Part shown: piece after piece, positions 21,382-32,214 of the stretch | Numbering within the stretch: position 1 is the first letter of the stretch | Layout: every line of letters starts with the position of its first letter | DNA from: Septoria linicola | Taxonomy: Eukaryota > Ascomycota > Dothideomycetes > Mycosphaerellales > Mycosphaerellaceae | Length of the DNA stretch: 64,000 nucleotides | NCBI GenBank assembly: GCA_024114885.1 | Contig: CP099418.1 | Span: 2,976,001 to 3,040,000, forward strand | Reading direction: 5' to 3' | Program-made: the position numbers and the translations under genes | The notes under the pieces: model-generated | The model's database searches: none | What the model saw: only the letters and a program-made list of their open reading frames with translations | What the model was told of the DNA's origin: nothing

Positions 21382-23090
21382 ATGGTTCACAAGGCTCTGA
21401 AAGACTGTGTCATTGTTACGGCCGGTACTGGCGAACATGACTGGACAAATCAGATGCTGAGCAACTGGATCAAGGAAGCCTCTGGCAGCTTCGAGCGCAC
21501 ATTGACCGACTCGACGACCCATTTTGTCCCCACCAAGAAGCTCTGGGACATGGCTGGCCCTCTCGTCACGGATGCCATACAACGCCGGCAGAACGGTCAA
21601 AATATCAAGATCGTCAGCCAAGACTGGCTCAACGAGAGCCTCCAAGACAAGTCCAAGAAGAAGGAGAAGCTGTACAAGTTGACGATGCCAGGATCCGACG
21701 GCAAAGAAGACGCGGGTCCGCGCTCACACGGCGGATTGTTGAAGGAATTGTATCTCGAGAACACTGAGCTCACGCCGACGCAGAAGAGGTTGAACGAGCA
21801 GAAGCAAGCGATGGAGGAGACATTGGAGAAGGAGAGAGCGGCAGAGAAGGAGAAGGAGTTCCAGAAGCACATTCAAGCTTCCATGACTATGCCGGAGCTT
21901 GCTTCGATCTTCAAGAAGGGGGCACAGAAGGCGAAGAAGATTCTCTTGAACGGTCAGTCGTGGGAGTAGAGGGCTAGCAAAGATGGCAACACTGACTGAT
22001 ATATTTGTCGCAGACTGCTACCACATCTACCAGGACACCACGGGCTTCTACTACGATGTGACTGTCACCAAGGTCGACACTGCGCGCAACACCAACGAGC
22101 GGTACAATCTTGTGGTAAGTGTACCTCCTCGAGCTGAAAAGCCACCATATAGACTCTGTTCTCTTTTCCACTGACGCCTTCTCCTAACACTGCAGCTTCA
22201 GATCTTTGAGTCGAATGTTGAGCCTCACAGCTACGCCACCAGCACTTCCTTCTCCGGCACCAAACTTCCGCAAATCGACAACGTTGTCATTGCCATCGGC
22301 GCCAACTTTCCTACAGCAATGCGAGCTTTCCGGAACTGCTTCAGGGAGAAGACAGGAATCGAGTGGGCAGATCGTATCAAGGTCGCCAATGAGCGGTACG
22401 TAGCGGATCATGATTGGCGATAAAGGGTCTTTGCGAGGCTAATATTCCAGCTGCAGGGCCGTTCGTGAACAAGACATGAAGAAAGCCAAGAAGATGGGCA
22501 TGCAGGTCAATCGCCCAGCAGGACCCACGTCCATCGAGCAGTTTCGACTGCAGAAGTTCCAGTACTACCCTCCCAGCTATGGACCGATAGGTGAAATCGA
22601 CACCCCGCCGCCACAAAATCAGGTTGCCAATGAGCCGCAAAATCAGGAGCAAGACTTTCTGATGAGTGGTGGCAATGGTGCAAAGTCGAAGTCACCGACT
22701 GCAGACGCCACTGCTGCTACACGGTCTGCGACCCCAGTCCACGCAGAATTTGGACCAGAGGATTTGGAGAAGTACATAGAGGCGCAGGTCGTTGAGAATG
22801 AAGATGGCGAGAAGCTGGACCCAATGGCCGCACCCTTTGACTTTGGAGAGCCGGTCCTTGAGGAGTCATGTGATCAGGCTGCAGCTGCGCTCGAGCAGGA
22901 CGAGCAACAGCAGCAGCAGCAGCAACAAGCGTACGCCAGCCCGCCACCGGAGCCTGACGACACTGTTCTAGGAAAGCGCAAGGACAGTCCGGTCAACGAG
23001 CCAGAGAGAGGAGCCAAAAAGCAGAAGACCAGTCCGGTATTCGACCCGGAGACTGGCGACTACATTATCGATGAAGCTGAGGAGGAGTAG
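21382..23090 (+). CDS. BRCT-WGR domain protein without a PARP catalytic domain
   Basis: Probably a nuclear DNA-damage or chromatin protein. Four exons: 21382-21952, 22014-22114, 22196-22395 and 22457-23090 (501 aa; introns of 61, 81 and 61 bp with GTCAGT, GTAAGT and GTACGT donors). The start ATG sits in a good context (GCCAAGATGG). Residues about 1-100 are a BRCT domain (conserved Trp in V-S-Q-D-W-L). Residues about 110-190 form a Lys/Glu-rich helical linker. A WGR-like domain follows (about 192-310: Y-H-I-Y-Q-D, then L-Q-I-F-E-S, K-T-G-I-E-W-A-D-R, and Y-Y-P-P-S-Y-G-P-I-G). The tail has a glutamine run from a CAG repeat (about 22906-22929) and two basic nuclear-signal patches. BRCT plus WGR is the front half of fungal PARPs, but no ADP-ribosyltransferase domain follows. 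Exact role unknown. Confidence 0.85.
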
Positions 23091-23394
23091 AACGTATCAG
23101 AGATGCTTCAGCGGAATCCATCGTTTCGCGGTCGGAACTCCAGGCCAGTGTCGCAGGAGTGAGGGAGTCCGGTCCAGGTCAAGCGTGGAGGATATCGCCG
23201 AGGACTGCCCTTCAGTCAGCCAGCAAGCACAAAGACTTACCTCAAGGTCATGGGCCATTTGGATGTGGCTGCTTCGTTGGTATATGTACATTATCCACCA
23301 ACACGACAGCAGATGCATGCGCTGCTATGGCAATCGCACAGGAATGAAACGTGCGACACTTCCTTCTCGCCTTCTTCTCCGTTCCAAGCAGAGC

Positions 23395-23873
23395 TCAATT
23401 CGATCGCTCGCCATCCTTTTGTGCCCGTATCTCGTCCATCTTCTTGACCCGCAGCTTGAATTCCTCGTATTGGCACTTTTCGTACGAATGCCTCTCGTCC
23501 TGCCCGTCGCGTCAGTCAAATCTGCCCGTGCCAGCTAGTTGGCAGCCGTGGGGAGTCCATGGTGCATACCTGACACCTCCAGTTCAAGTAGTAATTGTCG
23601 TATCGGCACTTGTTCAGTGGGATGAGCAGGTGTGCGCATGAGTCGCGGTAGGCGAGAGGCAGTTTGGCGTCGCTCATTTCCTGGCGTGTGGCTTCTGTGC
23701 GGACGCTGCAGTGTCAGTCGAGTATGGCCATTTGACGATACCATTGCATGCCATTGGCCGGATTCGCATGGATGGGAGGAGGACGTACGACGAGTGGGAG
23801 CGCCATGACCGCCGAGACCAACAGCCTCCTTGACGCTCTCGGCCGTGTGCTGGATTTGCTCCGACACGGTCAT
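23395..23873 (-). CDS. NADH:ubiquinone oxidoreductase subunit B18 (NDUFB7)
   Basis: Accessory subunit of mitochondrial complex I on the intermembrane-space side. Three exons: 23873-23789, 23694-23570 and 23499-23395, coding 104 aa, the usual fungal size. Introns are 94 and 70 bp; the first uses donor GTACGT, the second GTATGC. The family core A-T-R-Q-E-M-S-D-A-K-L-P-L-A-Y-R-D is followed by a perfect twin CX9C fold: C-A-H-L-L-I-P-L-N-K-C and, across intron 2, C-Q-D-E-R-H-S-Y-E-K-C. Twin CX9C proteins are imported and oxidised by the Mia40 pathway. No cleavable presequence is seen or expected. The gene is convergent with the BRCT-WGR gene. Confidence 0.93.
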
Positions 23874-24289
23874 TGTTGTTGTGTGGGTGGATCGGGGCGA
23901 ACGTGTGGTGCTCGAGGCAGACTCCTAGTAATTGAAGTCGCAGTGGAGGATGGATGGATGCAAGTGCTTGGTCGTCGGCTTGTCGGAATCGACGCGCCTC
24001 GTCTCGAGGAGCAAGATGAAGTCGCGAGCTCCAGGTAGGTTCACAGATAAATCTACGCGGACTGCATTCACTGGCCGATTGACACTTCTGCCTCGCCAAT
24101 TCACGCTCTCTCTCTCTCTCTCTCTCCCTCTCTCTCTTCGCCGCCATTCCCCTCTCTGCATCTCTCTCTCTCACCCATCATGTGCTGGCCCACTGGTCGT
24201 CTGCATCGCCAATTCTGATCCACCGCGACTGAGGGAGCTGTTCCTCACTACAAACATCGCCCACGCGCTCACGCGCAACGAGCGCAACC
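23874..24289. other. Divergent promoter region, NDUFB7 / NUP192
   Basis: 416 bp between two divergent start codons. It contains the CT-rich microsatellite listed next, close to NUP192, which may act as a pyrimidine-rich core promoter. Confidence 0.6.
24103..24173 (+). repeat. CT-rich microsatellite in the NUP192 promoter
   Basis: Nearly uninterrupted CT dinucleotide runs with small breaks, ending about 115 bp before the NUP192 start codon. Pyrimidine tracts are common around transcription starts of filamentous fungi. Confidence 0.8.
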
Positions 24290-27200
24290 ATGTCGACCGC
24301 AGCCGATTCCGCCTACTTTCCCCCTCTGGATCAATGTCTGGCCGGGAACACAAGACTGATCTCCTGGCGTACTGCATATCGAGCTCTCTGCGACGAGCAG
24401 CTGGCCGTGGAAACCACCCATCTCCAAGCCTTTTTCAGCGACGATGAAGCCATTACTCTCCTCAGCACCGCCCTCGACCCATTCTCAGCCCCGAATGCAC
24501 GCACTGGCGCTGCCTTCGACACCAAAACCGCTCCCATCAATGTCGCGCAATCCAACAATGCGGACTACGACCTGGACGAAATCAAGAACGATGCAAAATG
24601 GCTGTCGACCGAGCTGCAGATCGAGGAATTGGCTGCTTTGCGCGTAGCAATTGTGGAGTGGCAGGAACGGCCTACAGACCAGCTGCTGAACACCGCCTAC
24701 AATGGTTCGAGTGGGCTTTCAGGCTCGGCCAGCACGGCCTTGACTAGAAGCACCATGGATCTCTCAGCGTCTACCTCTGGTCCTGCTCGACCACCGCTGG
24801 CTTATGCAGACCAAGAAGTGCGACGTCAACGTTTATTGAGCGTGCACTTGAGCGAGAAGAACCACATCTTGCGCCTCGGCGCAGACTTGCTCAGCCGGTG
24901 CGCTGTGAGCAAGACCACCGTACTGGGGGAGCACACTGGTGCTTTCCGTACAGGGCCAACCGGCTCTTGGATCGATGAGGTCGCTGCCAGAGTGACAGAT
25001 ATTATGTGTCCGAGCACGGGAAGAGCAGAAAGTGAGGCATTCATCACAAAGTGCATCGCAAAGGTCAAAGCTGTGCTCGAGTGCGGTGAGGCATCTACAG
25101 CATGGCCTGCATCGTTTGCCTCCGAGTCGCGAGCAGGAGTGTATGTGGATGCGTTGGGCTTCGAGCTGATCTATACATTACGGCTCTTGCTTGCTGCGCT
25201 ATATCAATTCGATGGCATTACTGGCGGGCAACTGGTGCTAAGCTGGTTTACGCTGATGGAACAGCACCAATTCCTGCAAGAGGGCAAGAAGCTACTTCCA
25301 TCGAATCTCGATCTCCCGCAACTGCTCATATCGATCGTTTCCGTCGAAATCATGAAGCTTCAGCTAGCAGTTGGAGAGATCCTGCAGGCGGCAGGTGTCG
25401 ACCTGCCTGTTCTTGCCGGCAGCCACTATGTCAACGACGAAGCATGTCTCAGCAACCTCAATCTTGTTTTCTATCGCACTAGTCTGCGTGGAATCAGCAT
25501 CGCTGCGCCTGCGATCCTCGCATGGAGCATCATCTCCTCCGTCATCAGAGACATGGCGCTGCTCCATCGAGACGTTCGTGAATCACATGCTGAATTTGGA
25601 TCTGACGACAACACAAGTGGGCATGGACGGCGCACTTCGCTACGTCGTGGCTCCCGTCACGATAATGCCTCGGTGTTTGAGCAGCTCTACATCAGGCTGC
25701 AAAGTCCTGAGCTGGAAGGAGATCATCGGGATGATCTTCCACGCCATTTCTTGCTCACTACAGTTGATCGGATGCGAGTCTTTGCTCTCATTACCATGTT
25801 GAGCTCAGCAGTCAGTGCGAGCTACAGCTCGCATGCGGAATCTGGCACAGCGTTCATATGCAAGGATGCTCTATTCGACCTTACGAGAGAGGCTCTACCA
25901 CTTGTGCAGTATGATACAGAAGTTCTGGATGCTGTGCTGTCCATACTCACGCCGGTGGAACATAGTCGTTCTTCCAAGTGGCAAGCTGGAGTCCTTGCAG
26001 ATAAGTTTCTTAACGACTCCGAGTCACTCAGGCCAGCTGTCCTGGGAGAAGCACTAGCTCGCTTCCCGTATGAGCTCTCTCCATTATTAAGTCTCAGTAC
26101 TGTGCTGGCTCGTGCAGAGACCAGATATCGGAGAGAGCAGAGTCTACCAGAGATCGCAGATGTATTACTTGATATGCAGACCTTCACACAGGAAGTGCCA
26201 GCCCATTTCCGGTCGTACGAGCTGACGGACGAGATCAATGACAGCAATACGATGAAGTTGACCGAACCACTCCCCATCATCGTCCGGCACAGCAGCACAA
26301 GCTTCAGCAATGGGCAGCATCTGTTGACGACTGGTGACGGTGTGGACTCGGACATTGGCGAGCATTTTATACCAGCCGAGACGTCAGGCACAATCATCAA
26401 GGAGCAGAAGCCTATGGTGCTCATGTTGAATCACCCACATTCGGCACTTGGGTATCTCACTACTCTTCTCTACACTTTCGTGAAGGGCAGCGAGCTATCG
26501 CCTGCTGCCTCACAGGCGAATCTTGATCGGTTCAGCGCGGCAGAGATTATTGTACTGTTCACGGCATTACTCTCTGCTTGTCTGGATCATGATGGCGGCG
26601 CTGCTGCTGCGCAAGATCTACTGACGAAGTTTGGCGAGCCACTAGGCGCCAATCACGATGTCATATCCATTATCGCCGATATATTCGAGGCCGAACTTCT
26701 GGCCCATCTGGAGCAGGCTGCGCAAGATGGCTCGCTGGAAATCGTCGCTGCTGGCGCCGAGTTCCTTAACACTATCATCAAAATCTCGCCCGAGCGTGTT
26801 TGGTCAATTCTGGCAAAGAGCAGCTTACTTGGCCTAGCCAGTGGCGCGATGTCCTTGATCGCTGTGGTCAACGGAACGGAGGTACAACTTGGCGAGTATC
26901 GATTCCTCCAAGCCTGTGTTGAGATGCAGTCGCTGTTAATCCAAGATGCAATAGCTGGATTAGCAAAGCGGACTACGCAACCAACTGATGTTGTGAAAGC
27001 CACTCGGTTCAGCCTCGCAATCACACAAGACTCACCGGACACGACGCCTGCTCGGACAATGAGTGTTGTACTCAGCGCTTATCAGAAAATTCTTCTCGAT
27101 GCACTCCAAAGCTTTCCTGACTGGAAATGGAGCAACTCAGAGCAACGCTGCTGTCTCATCTTGAGCCTATTGAAGTCATTCTCCAAATTGTTGCAGAGCA

Positions 27201-29863
27201 CATACGGCATAGACGTGGCCAAGGGTCCCTCGCAACGCCTGACCTCCGTTCTCGCGCCAGCTGCTGAGTCTTTGATCAAGGTTTGTGCGCCGGACGAGGG
27301 AAGTAATACCTTGGCCGCGACAATCAGCAGAATGCTTCAGGAAGGCCCACTGGTGGTGAATGATCAGATATTGACGCACACGCGCCAGCTGCTCATCAAG
27401 CAGATACAAGCCACACTGGACTTCTTGGTCTCTGTTCTCCGCATCGCACGCGAGAGCAATAACATCCTGGCTAACGGAGTTCCATCGCCAGAGTGGCGTA
27501 CTCTATCTCAGAAGCGTTCGCACAATCTAGCAGCCACTTTACTTCAGAACATGCCCACCTTCGCCTCCTTGCTTGCCAGTGACCACGCCTTCAAAGCGGA
27601 AGTTTACACTCTACTTGGAGAGCTTGTCAAGTCCGTTGGCATGAGCGATCAGGACCCACCTTCCATACTCGCGCATTTCGATGTCGAAGGAGCGCATGCC
27701 TTCCTCCAGATGGTGACCCAGCTTGATCGGCCCCTTTGTGATGTGCAGGTGGAACGCCAAATATGGGACTTCCTTGCCACCATCATGGACAGCAAGCAGC
27801 AGTGGTTTGCGATCTACCTGCTCACCGGTAAACTACCGAAAAGTCGGGCACATCGTCGCCACGATGATGAGACCAAGGCGAGACCTTTGCTCGCCTATGT
27901 TCTCACTGAGCTTGCCTCAATCGCCGATCTGCCGCCGCAACGCGCTGTTGGGATGCTAAAATTCATCGCGATTGCACAACAGACATGGGTATGGGCCACA
28001 AACGAGGTCAGGTCGCACGCAGACTTCTTGACCAATACACTGGCTTGGCTAGGCGCTCTCCAATCGCCTCCGAGGAATCCGACTCCTGATGCAGCTATCA
28101 CTAGCGCTCGAGAGCATGAAATGGCAGCGTATCTTTGCGACATCCTCGCTATCAACGTGCATGCAAGTCTGGAGATAGGTGATAAGACTGTGCTGCGAGC
28201 GCTTGTCAGCAAGCTCGAGTTCTTGCGCGACCACGGTGCCCGCGTCAATGCGTGGAACAGGTCCCTGCACAAGAGCCTCGAGAGCAATCTGAAGAGGGCA
28301 TTTCCGCAGAGCGATCTCTCTGACTTCAAACGGACGTCTGTGCATCCTGCACCATATGGCAGAGCATACGTCTATGACAGCGACATCGCGGCTACCATCT
28401 TCCGACACAACCGATCATGGGCGGGGGCTACTGCTGATCAAGGCTTCGCTGACGAGTTCGGCCGTGCAAATGCCAACCTTAGTCTATTGCACGCACAGTC
28501 GAGGCTGCTCAAAAGCTGGAAGACACTAGCTGCAACGCTGTGCGACTGTGCCGATCAAGAGGCGGCTCTGCAAGTAGAACTTGCTCGGGTCGCCACGCAG
28601 TGTCTAATTGCCAACTCAGATCCACAGCTCGATCAGCCTGGGGTAGCGGATGCCATGCAGATCCGCACTGAGCTCTCCTTCGTAGTGATGTCTAAGCTCG
28701 TTGGACTCCAAAACATGGATACCGCCATGAAAGACTTCTTGCCTGCGGCGTGGAACCTGGTAGGGACTTCGCAGGTGGATTACGACGTAGCGACGACGGT
28801 TGAAGATGCCCGCTACTACCGGCAGCTACTGCAGGTCCTCTATCTGGCGATACAGCCGCACGCTTACATTGGAAAAACGAACAATGGTACGGAAATGCAG
28901 TTCCTACCACCGCAAACGGCCTCGATCTTGGTCAATGTTCTTGGTAGAGTCATAGCTCCAGGCTTCCGGGCTCTCTGTGGCAATCTGCACTCCGACATCG
29001 AGCTCGCCTTGCCTGCTGACTTCGCCTTGTTGACTGCACTCTTGCAGGGCGTTCTGGCTGTGCCAGGCATCAACTCGGTGCAGACTCTGCTTTCCGACAT
29101 TGTCGCGGGCTCTACTATCATCCGCGGTGCATTGAGCTTATTCTCCTGGGCGGATCAATTGGTCGATGAGGAGACACAAGACCCGGTGTATGGCGAGATT
29201 GCCATCATGTTCCTCCTGGCTTTATCCACAGTTCGCCCTATCGCAGAGCAGATGGCACTCGAAGGTGTCCTCGCGCAACTTGCATCAGCGAACTTGTCAA
29301 ACTATCTCCGCAAACAACAAGGGAAGGGCCCCTTCGATGAGCCACAACGTATGTTTGTCATTTGGTCAGAGGGGTTCTTGCCTCTGTGTCTAAACTTGCT
29401 CGATGCAGTGGGACCTGCCATAGCGGGCGAGATCTCGGCATTCTTGAACAGCTTCCCGGAACAGCTTGACAGGGCTGCAAAGTCTTTGGTCAACGAGACG
29501 CCCACGCCCAACAATCCACGTGCTGGAGCGGTGACACTGGGCCTCGTTGCAGAAGCCCATAGCCTGTCAATGATTTCGCTCATCCTCAGCTCTGACATGG
29601 CAAGAGGCGCAGCTGATGGAATCAATGCAGCTGACATCCCAGAATTGGATTTTGACGCAACTGGAACAAAGGCATTGGTTGAGGCGCTTACGAGGAGCAA
29701 GAGAAGTCTCGCGGATCGCATCAGACCGGGCACGCCGCTCGAGGAGAGATGGGCGAACACGCCGGTGACGGGAAGTTCAAGCAATATGCTTGTGCAGAAA
29801 GTGGAGAGGGAGATGCATGCCATGCTGGCTTGTTTCGAGAGTGCAGACCAGACATCACCGTGA
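24290..29863 (+). CDS. NUP192: Nucleoporin Nup192 (inner-ring scaffold)
   Basis: Large alpha-solenoid scaffold of the nuclear pore inner ring, the fungal counterpart of vertebrate Nup205. A single uninterrupted 1857-aa reading frame fits the usual size of about 1700-1850 aa. The sequence is helical throughout, with no enzymatic motifs. Family-like segments include the N-terminal L-I-S-W-R-T-A-Y-R-A-L and, near the C-terminus, F-V-I-W-S-E-G-F-L-P-L-C-L-N-L-L. The start follows a pyrimidine-rich leader and reads CAACCATGTC, a good fungal context. The length and absence of introns in so long a gene are notable but not abnormal. Confidence 0.92.
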   Translation: MSTAADSAYFPPLDQCLAGNTRLISWRTAYRALCDEQLAVETTHLQAFFSDDEAITLLSTALDPFSAPNARTGAAFDTKTAPINVAQSNNADYDLDEIKNDAKWLSTELQIEELAALRVAIVEWQERPTDQLLNTAYNGSSGLSGSASTALTRSTMDLSASTSGPARPPLAYADQEVRRQRLLSVHLSEKNHILRLGADLLSRCAVSKTTVLGEHTGAFRTGPTGSWIDEVAARVTDIMCPSTGRAESEAFITKCIAKVKAVLECGEASTAWPASFASESRAGVYVDALGFELIYTLRLLLAALYQFDGITGGQLVLSWFTLMEQHQFLQEGKKLLPSNLDLPQLLISIVSVEIMKLQLAVGEILQAAGVDLPVLAGSHYVNDEACLSNLNLVFYRTSLRGISIAAPAILAWSIISSVIRDMALLHRDVRESHAEFGSDDNTSGHGRRTSLRRGSRHDNASVFEQLYIRLQSPELEGDHRDDLPRHFLLTTVDRMRVFALITMLSSAVSASYSSHAESGTAFICKDALFDLTREALPLVQYDTEVLDAVLSILTPVEHSRSSKWQAGVLADKFLNDSESLRPAVLGEALARFPYELSPLLSLSTVLARAETRYRREQSLPEIADVLLDMQTFTQEVPAHFRSYELTDEINDSNTMKLTEPLPIIVRHSSTSFSNGQHLLTTGDGVDSDIGEHFIPAETSGTIIKEQKPMVLMLNHPHSALGYLTTLLYTFVKGSELSPAASQANLDRFSAAEIIVLFTALLSACLDHDGGAAAAQDLLTKFGEPLGANHDVISIIADIFEAELLAHLEQAAQDGSLEIVAAGAEFLNTIIKISPERVWSILAKSSLLGLASGAMSLIAVVNGTEVQLGEYRFLQACVEMQSLLIQDAIAGLAKRTTQPTDVVKATRFSLAITQDSPDTTPARTMSVVLSAYQKILLDALQSFPDWKWSNSEQRCCLILSLLKSFSKLLQSTYGIDVAKGPSQRLTSVLAPAAESLIKVCAPDEGSNTLAATISRMLQEGPLVVNDQILTHTRQLLIKQIQATLDFLVSVLRIARESNNILANGVPSPEWRTLSQKRSHNLAATLLQNMPTFASLLASDHAFKAEVYTLLGELVKSVGMSDQDPPSILAHFDVEGAHAFLQMVTQLDRPLCDVQVERQIWDFLATIMDSKQQWFAIYLLTGKLPKSRAHRRHDDETKARPLLAYVLTELASIADLPPQRAVGMLKFIAIAQQTWVWATNEVRSHADFLTNTLAWLGALQSPPRNPTPDAAITSAREHEMAAYLCDILAINVHASLEIGDKTVLRALVSKLEFLRDHGARVNAWNRSLHKSLESNLKRAFPQSDLSDFKRTSVHPAPYGRAYVYDSDIAATIFRHNRSWAGATADQGFADEFGRANANLSLLHAQSRLLKSWKTLAATLCDCADQEAALQVELARVATQCLIANSDPQLDQPGVADAMQIRTELSFVVMSKLVGLQNMDTAMKDFLPAAWNLVGTSQVDYDVATTVEDARYYRQLLQVLYLAIQPHAYIGKTNNGTEMQFLPPQTASILVNVLGRVIAPGFRALCGNLHSDIELALPADFALLTALLQGVLAVPGINSVQTLLSDIVAGSTIIRGALSLFSWADQLVDEETQDPVYGEIAIMFLLALSTVRPIAEQMALEGVLAQLASANLSNYLRKQQGKGPFDEPQRMFVIWSEGFLPLCLNLLDAVGPAIAGEISAFLNSFPEQLDRAAKSLVNETPTPNNPRAGAVTLGLVAEAHSLSMISLILSSDMARGAADGINAADIPELDFDATGTKALVEALTRSKRSLADRIRPGTPLEERWANTPVTGSSSNMLVQKVEREMHAMLACFESADQTSP

Positions 29864-30768
29864 AGAGTCCACCTAGTTTTTGGATAGTGGCTCTGATTTG
29901 ACAAGAGGCATTCAGCGCGGCGTTTGGGATGTTCTCCAGCTGCCACTGAGCTAGAAAGAGTAGCAGGATGTGATCTGAAATTCAACGAAACTACCCCTTC
30001 TGCGCATGGGTATGTATAGCTGCTCACTCAGTTCGCTTCAAAAGTGGTTGTCTAGTGCGGTATCGAATGGTACTGTAATGTCTGTACGTACGATTGCGCT
30101 CGCAGCGTCTGATCACTCTCGTCATAAACCTCACCGATCGAACGAGCTGTGACTTGGCTCAGCAGTGTCGATTAGTTCGTCTTTGATCGCCGTGACAATG
30201 TGGCTACGTGGTGCACAGTGAGTCGTGGGAAGCAAGCACATTGACTCTCCCAATTGAGTGTCACCAATCCATAATGCCTGATTCCTGCTTCATGCTAGAA
30301 ACAACTATCGTCTGTTGTAAGACTAATCGCCGAGTGAACATCCTGAAAGCCTTCGAACAATACAGACTGGCCACTGGGTACCAAAAGATAGCAAAAGCTT
30401 GCTACCAACATGGTATGTGAGCATGTTGTCGTCGTCCCAGGAGTAAGTTCACGCAACCCTAAGGTTTGCCCGAAGCCAGATTCTTCCGGCCATCGAGTTT
30501 GGTATGCGATGGTGAGGGCTCTCTACATTCAGCGCAGATGGCATACTGTGACGCAGACACGAGAGGAAGACCAAATCGTAAGACCAGCGACATGTGATTC
30601 GGAAGTAAGAACGGTCGGGCATCACTGCCTCTTTGCATGTAATTGTTTCAATGTACGTACGCGATCGCTTGTTTGACCTCGTACTGGCAGGAAGGTGCAT
30701 CGTGCACTCCTTATCTGTAGTGTTCGTGATTCGTTTGTTATCCCTCATGTGCTTTGCAGCCTCCGCTT
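29864..30768. other. Intergenic, NUP192 to IDO (convergent)
   Basis: 905 bp between two convergent genes. Only short, unsupported open frames; no RNA gene or repeat seen. Confidence 0.6.
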
Positions 30769-32214
30769 CTAGTGATAGCACAGTCCACCATTGTCAATCG
30801 TCCACACGGTAGCCAAGCCCTGCTTGACTTCACCCTGATCCTCTCTGCGGGTTGAGCCTCGTTTCCTGTTGAGGATGCGCCGCGTCCAGTCCTCCACAGC
30901 CTGCTCGCCAGTCTCGTTGCGTGCTTGTCGCAGAAACGGGATCAAGGAAGTGCCTCCAGTGCCCTTCTCCGCCTTCTCGTCATCCTTGCCAGCGTCTTTC
31001 GGCGTTGATTTGGCACGGTACGCGATGTTGATCTTTTTCTTCTGCTGCTGCGCCTCGCCCTCTTGACCGGCAGCCTTCTTCGCCTCGGCGCTCTTGATGA
31101 TGATATACCTGCTGACCATTTGGATGTGCCTATCCCGGAAAGCGCTTAGCATAGCAACACAAGCGTCGAAAGCGAGGCTGAGATTGCGGTCGTATCTGTG
31201 CTCGTCCACAAAGGCACGAATGTTGGCAACTTTCGTGACGGCCTCTAGGAACCGTGCATGAGGGCCCGGCATGTATTGGCGCATTTCGTGGATAAAGTTG
31301 GGAGCTGCTTTCTTCGGTTTTGCGTCACTTTCACCAGTTTTCTGCTTGGCCATGCCGATCGGGCGGTGCTCCACGCCAAGTACGATATCGAAGAACTGAA
31401 TTATACTAGACTGCGCGTTACTGCCACCGCTGAACTGGACGTAGCGCTGTTTGTTGATCGGGCCACCGTTGTCGAAAACGATACCATTTGGCAGACCCGC
31501 GTCTTTCATGTTCTTGCTCCCAGCTAGGAATGGCCTTATGCGGTGATAGAACACGTGAGGATCGCAATTGTCGTACATGCGCGAGAGCATGGCTCCAAGC
31601 TCATCAAGACGCTCCGCAAACGTTTTGAGACATTCAGTGACGGTGTGCCTATCAGAGTTCCTGGCGGATTCGACAGCCTGCAACATGAGCGGCACGATTG
31701 GGCCTGCTTTTGCCTCGATGGCGATGCTGATTAGGTAGAACCACTTCTCATCAAGTGAACCGGTGAATGTCTCGATGGTGTCCAGGTTGGCGAGTGTGTC
31801 CATGCGCTCCGCATGGAATATCGGTTTCCAATTCCAGAGCACGAGCCCTGCATACGTCGCAACTGGTGGCAACTCTAGCTTCTTGCAGGTCGTCAGGAAG
31901 GGTATCGTAATGGAGGGCGGCACTCGCTCCGAGGGCTTATCACCACCCCAGATGTATGAGTGTGCCATGAATGCAAGTATGCTGTATGCACGCTGCCATT
32001 GAGCCTCACCGAGCAGGTGTTCCGTCGACAGGACATCCATCTTGTCCACAGTCTCACGCAATCGCCTGCTCAGCACAAGGCCCTGGAGGTTCTTGATGAC
32101 ATATTCCCACGGTTCGTAGTATGCATCTGGCAACCGCTCAAGTGGCGGCTCGGTCGGCAGGAAACCATTCTGCGAAGAGACATCGTAGTCTTCGGGTTTG
32201 GGAATTTGATACAT
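30769..32214 (-). CDS. Indoleamine 2,3-dioxygenase
   Basis: Heme enzyme opening the tryptophan indole ring to N-formylkynurenine, the first step of the kynurenine route to NAD in fungi (BNA2-type function). Single exon, 481 aa, matching fungal IDO size. The family pattern is clear: A-H-S-Y-I-W-G near 84, L-E-L-P-P-V-A-T-Y near 114, an S-G-G-S-x-A-Q-S block near 262, Y-M-P-G-P-H near 314, and His363 in F-R-D-R-H-I-Q-M-V, which aligns with the heme-ligating histidine. The G-T-G-G-T-S near 430 is the conserved C-terminal substrate loop. A Lys/Ala/Gln-rich insert separates the last two. No targeting signal, so cytosolic. Fungi often have several paralogues, so which one this is cannot be told. 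Confidence 0.93.
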   Translation of the reverse strand: MYQIPKPEDYDVSSQNGFLPTEPPLERLPDAYYEPWEYVIKNLQGLVLSRRLRETVDKMDVLSTEHLLGEAQWQRAYSILAFMAHSYIWGGDKPSERVPPSITIPFLTTCKKLELPPVATYAGLVLWNWKPIFHAERMDTLANLDTIETFTGSLDEKWFYLISIAIEAKAGPIVPLMLQAVESARNSDRHTVTECLKTFAERLDELGAMLSRMYDNCDPHVFYHRIRPFLAGSKNMKDAGLPNGIVFDNGGPINKQRYVQFSGGSNAQSSIIQFFDIVLGVEHRPIGMAKQKTGESDAKPKKAAPNFIHEMRQYMPGPHARFLEAVTKVANIRAFVDEHRYDRNLSLAFDACVAMLSAFRDRHIQMVSRYIIIKSAEAKKAAGQEGEAQQQKKKINIAYRAKSTPKDAGKDDEKAEKGTGGTSLIPFLRQARNETGEQAVEDWTRRILNRKRGSTRREDQGEVKQGLATVWTIDNGGLCYH

